Below the pieces are notes generated by a model, which was not told where the DNA came from, did not search any database, and saw only the letters and a program-made list of their open reading frames with translations. Below are positions 26,608 through 32,459 of a stretch of 32,459 bases of DNA, one piece after another; positions within the stretch are counted from its first letter, which is position 1; every line of letters begins with the position of its first letter. The translations under genes were made by a program, and so were the position numbers. Source of the stretch: Comamonas sp. (GTDB lineage Bacteria; Pseudomonadota; Gammaproteobacteria; Burkholderiales; Burkholderiaceae_C); contig JADMKK010000019.1 of the NCBI GenBank assembly GCA_015478895.1, forward strand, positions 1 through 32,459. The letters are read 5' to 3'.

Positions 26608-27645
26608 ATGTTGTTGTGGTCTACATTTTTCTTGGGTCTGGCCTTCGGGGTGTTCGCACGCTGGGGGCGCTTTTGCCTGCTGCGCGGGCTGCGCCAGACA
26701 ATGGGTTTAGACAGCAGTGAGCCACGGGATACCGCGTCGGCGCTGCAAGCCTTTGCGCTGGCGCTGGCCGTAGCCTTGCTGGCTTCACAAGGGCTGCAAC
26801 TGGCTGAAGTGGTGGACTTGGGCAAGGCACAGATCGTGCGTCCCAATTTCTCAGTGGTGGGCGTGTGGATCGGTGGTGCCATTTTTGGCCTGGGCATGGT
26901 GCTGGCGAATGCCTGCGGCGCGCGCTCTCTGGTGCTGCTGGCCAGCGGCAATCTGCGTTCGCTGGTCACGGTGGTGTTTTTGGCGCTGGGCGCGCAGGCC
27001 AGTTCTACCGGCGTGCTGGTGCCGCTGCGGCAGTGGCTACAGGGCATTGCGCCAAGCACGCTGGAGCACGCCACGGTGCAGCAGCATTTAATGTCAAATG
27101 GCTACTCAGCCCTTGCTGCGTATGGGCTGATAGCTATTATTCCTGCATTGCTCTTGGCAGCCTACGCCCTGTACCGCCCGGCCCTGCGCCGCAGCCCGGC
27201 GCAATGGATCAGTGCCGTGGTGATTGGCGGCTTGGTGGCATTGGGCTGGTGGATCAGTGCACATGTGGGGGTGGACGAATTTGAGCCCGCCAAACTCACC
27301 TCCCTGAGCTTTATCTCCCCCATTGCCGAAACCCTGCTTTACGTGCAAGTGGCCGTGGGCCGTGAGTTTGCCGCCGCTTCTGCCTTGGTACTGGGCGTGC
27401 TGGTGGGCTCCTTTTTGTCCGCGCAGATCACCCGCACTGCACGTTGGGAGGGCTTTAACGGGCCAGCACATCTGGCGAAGAGCGCCATCGGCGGCTGGCT
27501 GATGGGTTTTGGCGGTTTGCTGGCAGCAGGCTGCTCCATCGGCCAGGGTTTGACCGGTATCACCACCCTGGCGTGGGCGACAGCGCCCGCCGTACTGGGC
27601 ATCTTGCTGGGCGCGTGGGTTGCACTCAAAGTCTTGCCGCGCTGA
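26608..27645 (+). CDS. YeeE/YedE-family sulfur (thiosulfate-type) transporter
   Basis: A 345-residue inner-membrane protein with about nine hydrophobic segments. Conserved cysteine motifs of the YeeE/YedE (TsuA-type) family are visible: RFCLLRG near the N terminus, NACGARSLVLLASGN and AAGCSIGQGLTG near the C terminus. Family members take up thiosulfate or related sulfur species through cysteine relays. AAGGAG at 26597-26602 supports ATG 26608 over 26584. The region of codons 165-178 appears to derive from a dispersed repeat (see 27101-27140). Its position between two sulfide-oxidising flavoprotein genes suggests it moves sulfur produced or used by the cluster. Confidence 0.88.
   Translation: MLLWSTFFLGLAFGVFARWGRFCLLRGLRQTMGLDSSEPRDTASALQAFALALAVALLASQGLQLAEVVDLGKAQIVRPNFSVVGVWIGGAIFGLGMVLANACGARSLVLLASGNLRSLVTVVFLALGAQASSTGVLVPLRQWLQGIAPSTLEHATVQQHLMSNGYSALAAYGLIAIIPALLLAAYALYRPALRRSPAQWISAVVIGGLVALGWWISAHVGVDEFEPAKLTSLSFISPIAETLLYVQVAVGREFAAASALVLGVLVGSFLSAQITRTARWEGFNGPAHLAKSAIGGWLMGFGGLLAAGCSIGQGLTGITTLAWATAPAVLGILLGAWVALKVLPR
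27101..27140. repeat. Short dispersed repeat, copy C, inside the YeeE coding sequence
   Basis: GCTACTCAGCCCTTGCTGCG then TATGGGCTGATAGCTA. Against the reverse complement of copy B (24534-24568), 24 of the first 28 aligned columns match, with one single-base gap. It is read in frame without a stop as part of a loop and the start of a membrane helix. Confidence 0.6.
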
Positions 27646-28014
27646 CAGCCAATTCGCACCCGCTTGGTGCGAGTTGGCTATCGATATAACGCATTCATCT
27701 AGAATCCGCCGCAGACAGCTCTGCTTGTGCCGCGTGTCGGCTAAGAGGGATTCTCCCCCTTATCCATGCCTGTGTGATGTGGTTTGTTCCCCGTCACACA
27801 TCAACGCTCAAGCCCGTCTTGGTTTGAGTTCTGTTGAGCGCATGGGATGTGCAGCCCTTCGGGGGCATCGCATACTCGCTTCCCTTTGCTCTTATCGCCA
27901 TTGCAAGCTTTGCATTGGACACAGCAGGTCAGCGCTGGTCTTGATGACATCTCCGCACGCGCCAGCCACCACGGTGGTGCTGCGGCTTATTAATGACTTG
28001 GAGGAAATCCCCAC
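27646..28014. other. Intergenic region between YeeE and the second flavoprotein gene
   Basis: Begins with the hairpin at 27647-27679. The rest holds no gene I believe: an open frame spanning 27620-28036 has no ribosome binding site and atypical composition. A weak TGTGTGA/TCACACA inverted repeat lies at 27771-27801. GGAGG at about 28003 serves the flavoprotein gene. The length suggests a separate promoter, but I cannot identify it. Confidence 0.5.
27647..27679. terminator. Hairpin immediately after the YeeE gene
   Basis: A 14-bp stem AGCCAATTCGCACC / GGTGCGAGTTGGCT with one G-U pair and a 5-nt loop. There is no T run after it, so it may stabilise the mRNA end or be a Rho-assisted stop rather than a classical terminator. 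Confidence 0.5.
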
Positions 28015-29361
28015 ATGCAACGCCGCCACTTTTTGATGACCCCGCCCGCGATGGCGCTGGGCGCAGCTGCCGCTGCAGCGCCGATTGCCACGCTGGCTGC
28101 CCCTGCCATCATGACCCCGCAATCGCGCATCCTGCCCCGTACCGGCAAAGGCCCGCGCATTGTGATCTGCGGTGGTGGCTGGGGCGGCATGACCGCTGCG
28201 CGCTACCTGCGCGAGCTGATCCCCAACTCCGACGTGGTGCTGCTCGAGCGCAACCCCACGTTCTGGTCAGGCCCCATGAGCAACAAGTGGCTGATTGACG
28301 TGGTCAACACCGACTTCGTCAACCACGACATGCTGCACCCGGCCAACAAGTACGGCTACCACCTGCTGCAAACTGAAGTCACCGGCTTTGAGCGCGACAA
28401 AAAACTGGTGCGCACGGCCCACGGCCTGATCGAGTACGACTTCCTGATCCTGTCGGGCGGTATCCGCAACGACTACGAAGCCTGGTTTGGCAATGACCAG
28501 AAGGCGATTGACTACACGCGCAAGCATTTTCCGAATGCGTACATTCCCAACCAGGAAATGCATGCGCTCAAAAACAAGGTCAAGAACTTCAAGGGCGGCA
28601 CCATGGTGATGACGCTGCCACCACCACCGCACCGCTGCCCCCCTTCGCCGTATGAGCGCGCCTGCTTGATCGCCTGGCACATCAAGAAAAACAAGATCCC
28701 CGGCAAGATCGTCATCCTCGATCCCAAGCCCAAGATCGCACCCATTGGCGTGGGCTACAAGCAAGCGTTTGACGAGCTGTATCCGGACATCATCACCCAC
28801 GTGCCCAATGCCCGCGTGCAAGAGGTCGACCCCTTCAACAAGACGATCAAGACCGCTGCCGGCGAGTTCAAGTTTGACGATGCCATCTTGATGCCACCCC
28901 ACCAGGCCGCTGAGATGGTGTGGTGGGCCGACCTGATTGGCAAAGATGCCCAAACCGGCAAGCCCACGGGCTGGGCTGATATGGACAACCGCTACTTCAC
29001 TGCCAAGACGGACGACAGCGTCTACTTTGTGGGCGACTTGATGGGCGCGATCTCGCCCCAGTTTGGTCACTACCCCAAGAGCGCACACGTGGCCAACTAC
29101 ATTGGCCAGATCGTGGCCAAGAACATTGCGCAGCGCGTGGCCGGCCAAGAAGTCACGCCCCTGCTGCCCGACAACCTGTGCTACATGATGGTCAATGGCG
29201 ACCCACAGGAAGAAATCTCGGTCAAGTTCGAGTACGAGATCGACGCGGCCTCTGGCAACGTGCATCAAACGCAAATCGATATGGACGTTCGTACGTCCGA
29301 CCTGGTCAAGGAAGACTTTGCTTGGGCCCGTTCCAAGTTCAGCGACTTCCTGGGCATCTAA
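28015..29361 (+). CDS. FCSD-like FAD-dependent oxidoreductase lacking the FAD-linking cysteine
   Basis: A 448-residue second flavoprotein of the sulfide dehydrogenase family. The N terminus (MQRRHFLM, hydrophobic Ala-rich stretch) looks like a Tat signal. The FAD motif VICGGGWGG follows. The redox cysteines are kept at C208 (HRCPPSPYER) and C389 (NLCYMM). However, the position that carries the covalent FAD cysteine in FccB (FYTCPFSN) reads FWSGPMSN here, with glycine G86. It therefore should bind FAD non-covalently, as sulfide:quinone reductase-like or SoxF-variant proteins may. It is directly followed by soxYZ (3-nt gap to soxY), so its product or partner is likely the SoxYZ carrier. Confidence 0.88.
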   Translation: MQRRHFLMTPPAMALGAAAAAAPIATLAAPAIMTPQSRILPRTGKGPRIVICGGGWGGMTAARYLRELIPNSDVVLLERNPTFWSGPMSNKWLIDVVNTDFVNHDMLHPANKYGYHLLQTEVTGFERDKKLVRTAHGLIEYDFLILSGGIRNDYEAWFGNDQKAIDYTRKHFPNAYIPNQEMHALKNKVKNFKGGTMVMTLPPPPHRCPPSPYERACLIAWHIKKNKIPGKIVILDPKPKIAPIGVGYKQAFDELYPDIITHVPNARVQEVDPFNKTIKTAAGEFKFDDAILMPPHQAAEMVWWADLIGKDAQTGKPTGWADMDNRYFTAKTDDSVYFVGDLMGAISPQFGHYPKSAHVANYIGQIVAKNIAQRVAGQEVTPLLPDNLCYMMVNGDPQEEISVKFEYEIDAASGNVHQTQIDMDVRTSDLVKEDFAWARSKFSDFLGI

Positions 29362-29364
29362 GCC

Positions 29365-29865
29365 ATGAACCTCACACCTTCTTACTCCCTGACGCGCCGC
29401 CAGTTGGTGGCGGGCGCTGCGGCAGTTGGGGCCACTTTGGCCCTGCCAGCCCTGGCACAGATCCAGCCATCCGTCCCACTGGTCGGCCCTCTAGCACCCA
29501 ACCCCGTGGAATTTAAAAAAACCATGGAGCAGTTCATCGGCAGTGCAAAGCCACAAGCTGAAGGCCTGCAGCTGGACATTCCGGTGCTGGCCGACAACCC
29601 CAGCGCCGTGCCCGTCAAAGCCAAGGTGACACTGCCGATCACGGATACCGATTGGTGCGAGGAACTCATGGTGGTGGCCGAGCTCAATCCCACCCCGCTG
29701 GCGTGTCGCATCAAGTTCATGGCCGATACCGGCACGGCGGAAGCGGCCATCCGCATTCGCCTGAGCCAGTCGCAAGCCGTGCATGTACTGGCGCGCATGA
29801 AAAGCGGCAAGGTATTGGCAGGCAAGCAGATGGTGACCGTGGCCGCCAGCGGCTGCGGCATGTAA
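29365..29865 (+). CDS. soxY: Thiosulfate/sulfur carrier subunit SoxY
   Basis: A 166-residue periplasmic carrier subunit. It has a Tat signal (LTRRQLVAGAAA) ending at about ALA|Q near residue 32, then the SoxY immunoglobulin-like domain. The carrier cysteine sits third from the C terminus, at C164, in a terminal SGCGM instead of the classical GGCGG swinging arm. Sulfur is normally held on this cysteine as a persulfide or thiosulfonate. Two further cysteines (DWCEEL, LACRIK) are present in the body. It lies 3 nt after the flavoprotein gene and 16 nt before soxZ, clearly one operon. Confidence 0.92.
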   Translation: MNLTPSYSLTRRQLVAGAAAVGATLALPALAQIQPSVPLVGPLAPNPVEFKKTMEQFIGSAKPQAEGLQLDIPVLADNPSAVPVKAKVTLPITDTDWCEELMVVAELNPTPLACRIKFMADTGTAEAAIRIRLSQSQAVHVLARMKSGKVLAGKQMVTVAASGCGM

Positions 29866-29881
29866 GGCAGGAGCGCGATTT

Positions 29882-30217
29882 ATGAGCATGAACAAACCTG
29901 CCCGCGTCTGGGTCAGCAACGAAGCCCCCAAAGCCGGCGACATCCTGCGCGTGCGCGCGCAGATGGAACACGTGATGGAAACCGGCCTGCGCAACGACCC
30001 GGCCACCGGCCAGCCCCGCCCCCGCCACATCGTTAACCACTTTGAAGCCAAGATGGCGGGCAAGCTGATCTTTGTCTGGGATCTGGGCACTTCAATTTCC
30101 CAGAACCCATACGTCGAGTTCACCTTCAAGGCGCGCCAAAGCGGCGATCTGACCATGCTGTGGAAAGATGACCAGGGTCACACCCTGACAGCCATCAAGA
30201 CCATCACGGTCAGTTGA
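29882..30217 (+). CDS. soxZ: Sulfur carrier partner subunit SoxZ
   Basis: A 111-residue partner that forms the SoxYZ heterodimer. Family sequence is clear: KAGDILRVRAQMEHVMETGLRND, HIVNHFEAKMAGKLIF and NPYVEFTFKARQSGDLTMLW. It has no signal peptide, as expected, because SoxZ is exported by hitch-hiking on the Tat signal of SoxY. AGGAG at about 29868-29872 precedes ATG 29882; a second Met two codons later is possible. It is the last gene of the cluster; a strong terminator follows at 30239. Confidence 0.94.
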   Translation: MSMNKPARVWVSNEAPKAGDILRVRAQMEHVMETGLRNDPATGQPRPRHIVNHFEAKMAGKLIFVWDLGTSISQNPYVEFTFKARQSGDLTMLWKDDQGHTLTAIKTITVS

Positions 30218-30238
30218 TCGCAAGGCACTAACCCCAAG

Positions 30239-30270
30239 CCCCGCAGGCTGTATAAGCTGCGGGGTTTTTT
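30239..30270 (+). terminator. Intrinsic terminator of the soxYZ operon
   Basis: An 8-bp perfect stem CCCCGCAG/CTGCGGGG with a 10-nt loop, followed by six T. It lies 21 nt after the soxZ stop. Confidence 0.9.
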
Positions 30271-30331
30271 CTTTAGCCCTGATGTAGCTTGGGTTGGCAG
30301 CTATCAAAACCGTTAGTGCTTCTGGCAGCCC

Positions 30332-32177
30332 TCAAATCACGATCTGGTTACCCAGCTCCACCACATGTCGTGGCGGCAGGTGCAAAAAGTCTGCGGCAGA
30401 ACTGGCATTGCGGTAGATCTGCGCAAACAGTTTTTCACGCCACAGTGCCATGCCTGCAGCGCGCTGTGGCACGACGATGTCGCGCGAGAGAAAGTAGCTG
30501 GTCTCCATCAACGGGATGTACGGTAAAGCACCCTGCTTGGACAGACGCTGCAGCAGGCGCGGCACATGCGGCTCATCCTTGAAACCTAGATGCAACACCA
30601 CCTGCCAGCAGTTGTGCCCCAGTTCCAGTGCCGTGCCCTGCTGTGCCGGGGCAATGTGGGCCAGCTCCTGATAGTGCACCGTCACAAACAGATTGCGCTG
30701 GTGCAGCACCTTGTTGTGCTTGAGGTTGTGCAGCAAGGCGCTGGGCACCGTGCCCACTTGGGAGGACAGAAAAATCGCCGTGCCCTGCACGCGCGCCACA
30801 CTGTCGCTGCGCAGGCTGCGCAAGAAATCCGGCAGCGCCAGCGCGTGGTGCTCCATGGCGCGCTGCATCAGCAGCCGCCCTTGCTGCCAGGTGCGCATCA
30901 GCACAAACATGCCGCCGCCAATGGCCAGCGGAAACCAGCCGCCATCGGCCAGCTTGAGCAAATTGGATGCAAAAAACGCCACATCCACCGCCAAAAAGCA
31001 CAGCGTGACGGTGGCCACCGGCACAAGCGGGTACTTCCAGCCCCAGCGCACTACAAAAAACGTCAGCACCGTGGTGATCAGCATGTCCAGCGTCACCGCC
31101 ACGCCATAGACTGCGGCCAGCGCACCCGAGGACTGAAAGAACACCACCGCCAGCGCAATACCGGCGCACAGGCCCCAGTTGACCATAGGCAGGTAGATCT
31201 GGCCCCGGTCTGTTTCGCTGGTGTGCACCACCTGCAGACGGGGCAGGTAGCCCAGCTGGATCACCTGTTTGGTCACGCTAAAAGCCCCCGTAATCAGGGC
31301 TTGCGAGGCAATCACCGTGGCCACTGTGGCCAGCGCTACCAGCGGCAGCAGCAGTTCTCTGGGAGCCATGGCAAAAAACGGGTTGCCCACGGCCTGCGGT
31401 TGCTCCAGCAGCAAAGCGCCCTGACCCAGGTAGTTGATCAGCAAGGCCGGCATGGCCACGCCAAACCACGCCTGGCGGATCGGCGTACAGCGCCTCGGCC
31501 CCTGTCACGCACAGCACCACCGCGCCCAGCAGCACAAAGGCCGTGCCCGGCGCTTGCAGCACAAATAGCACGGCGTGGTGCGGGCTCAGCGCCCACAGAA
31601 TGTGCGGCTGCTGCGCAATCTGCCACAGCCCCAGCGCCGCCAGACTCACAAACCACAGCAGCATCACCGGCCCAAACCAGCGGCCAATGCCCGCTGTGCC
31701 GCGCTTTTGTACCAGAAACAGCGCCAGCAAAATCACCAGCGTCAGCGGCACCACCGCAGGTGACAACTGGGGCGACAGCACTGCCAGCCCTTCCACCGCA
31801 GACAGCACCGAAATGGCCGGCGTAATCACCCCATCGCCATAAAACAGGCAGGCACCAAAAATGCCCACTACCATCAGCACGCTGCGCAGTCGGGGGTGGC
31901 AGGCCACCGCCTTGGAGGCCAGTGCCAGCATGGCCACCAGCCCGCCTTCGCCCTGGTTATCGGCGCGCAGCACCAGCATCACGTATTTGATCGAGACGAT
32001 GACGGTTACCGTCCACACCACCAGCGACAGCACGCCGTAGATGTGCTCTGTAGTCAACGAGACATGGCCGGAGCCAAACACTTCCTTGAGCGCATACAGC
32101 ACGCTGGTGCCGATATCGCCATACACCACCCCCAGCGCAGCCAGCGTCAGGGCGGGCGACGAGCGTTGAGTTTGCAC
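30332..32177 (-). pseudogene. kup: Kup-type potassium transporter, frameshifted
   Basis: Low-affinity K+ uptake protein of the Kup/HAK family, inner membrane, about 12 helices. The N-terminal half (from GTG 32177, GGAG 6 nt upstream: [30 protein letters not shown]) runs well to [16 protein letters not shown], then goes out of frame. The C-terminal half resumes in another frame at [20 protein letters not shown] and continues to the normal end [10 protein letters not shown]. The nine or so residues expected between (MGHFG...RPI) are absent. The break is at about 31478-31484. The rest is well conserved, so inactivation looks recent. The C-terminal half has its own ATG (31459), but half a Kup is unlikely to function. 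Confidence 0.87.
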
Positions 32178-32334
32178 AGGGCACTCCAGAGCCAAAGATG
32201 GACGCGATTGTGCGAGTGCCCCTTGCCCGCAGTCGAGCCCCGTGGCAAGCCGTGGTTGCCAACATGGCAGGCGCTTGACAAATAGCCCATGCCGACCCGT
32301 TTCTGCATCGGGCACGGCCCAAAGCGACCCACAA

Positions 32335-32369
32335 AAAAACCCGCCTGGCGCCGGCGCCTGCGGGTTTTT
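32335..32369. terminator. Bidirectional intrinsic terminator
   Basis: AAAAACCCGC pairs with GCGGGTTTTT around a self-complementary GGCGCC..GGCGCC core. Runs of A and T on the two sides let it work in both directions. It lies upstream of kup and may serve a minus-strand gene beyond the window edge. Confidence 0.8.
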
Positions 32370-32382
32370 ATGCATTAAATCG

Positions 32383-32412
32383 GCCTCTAGCCCTTGTATA
32401 GCAATGGCTAGG
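32383..32412. repeat. Short dispersed repeat, copy D
   Basis: GCCTCTAGCCCTTGTATAGC then AATGGCTAGG. It shares GCCTCTAGCCCTT and GCAATGGCTAG with copy B at 24534-24568. It lies next to the terminator at 32335-32369, as copy B lies next to its own terminator. Confidence 0.65.
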
Positions 32413-32459
32413 GCGTGTTCACATTACCGCAGGTGTTCGCAAATCAAAGCGATGGAGAC

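Noticed and set aside
27620-28036. A 138-codon frame bridging YeeE and the second flavoprotein gene
   Set aside because: It has no ribosome binding site, overlaps both neighbours in other frames, and its Cys/Arg/Ser-rich composition is unlike the surrounding genes.
30273-30318. A further copy of the short dispersed repeat after the soxZ terminator
   Set aside because: Shares only TAGCCCT and AGCTAT with the other copies; not distinguishable from chance.
30590-31825. A 411-codon plus-strand open frame across kup
   Set aside because: It is Gln/His/Arg-rich and antisense to conserved Kup membrane helices on both sides of the frameshift; not a gene.

Overview
The window reads as chromosomal DNA of a betaproteobacterium of the Comamonadaceae, probably Comamonas or a close relative. 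This is inferred from protein character (serS, ispH, metG, Mrp/ApbC and Kup all look betaproteobacterial), GC-rich codon use and short dispersed hairpin repeats. I ran no database search, so the taxonomy is inference. Genes are densely packed, mostly housekeeping, with one metabolic accessory block (sulfur oxidation) and one catabolic operon (L-lactate).

Layout. 1-3.5 kb: a partial tRNA-Arg(ACG), tRNA-Ser(CGA) and serS on the minus strand, a divergent CBS-domain protein, then ispH. A long hairpin repeat separates the last two. 3.5-8.6 kb: an FKBP-type isomerase upstream of ispH, the radC-smr pair, a bacterioferritin-like protein, a small hydrophilic ORF followed by a cysteine hydrolase and a DUF421/YetF membrane protein, a truncated haemoglobin and a DksA/TraR zinc-finger protein. 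8.7-11.2 kb: a large FtsX-type permease without an adjacent ATPase. 11.2-15.4 kb: an lldPRD operon (L-lactate permease, FadR-type regulator, FMN lactate dehydrogenase), preceded by two near-identical palindromic operators 97 bp apart. 15.6-24.4 kb: a class A penicillin-binding protein, the Fe-S carrier ApbC/Mrp, a membrane-anchored Mrr-like protein, a dCache-HAMP-GGDEF cyclase, metG and a small lipoprotein.

24.8-30.2 kb: a six-gene plus-strand sulfur-oxidation block. It encodes a monohaem cytochrome c, a Tat-exported flavocytochrome c sulfide dehydrogenase flavoprotein, a YeeE/YedE-type sulfur transporter, a second FCSD-like flavoprotein lacking the FAD-anchoring cysteine, SoxY and SoxZ. No soxA, soxX, soxB, soxC or soxD is present in the window. 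The likely job is periplasmic oxidation of sulfide or polysulfide, with the sulfane sulfur loaded on the SoxYZ carrier and electrons passed to the cytochrome; how the sulfur leaves SoxYZ cannot be told from here. 30.3-32.2 kb: a kup potassium transporter broken by an apparent 26-nt deletion.

Observations most worth a second look: the truncated Sox/two-flavoprotein cluster with its atypical active-site residues; a dispersed repeat that appears to be translated in frame inside the YeeE gene; two copies of a long hairpin repeat whose stems are kept by compensatory changes; and the frameshifted kup. I found no CRISPR array, insertion sequence, prophage or integron.
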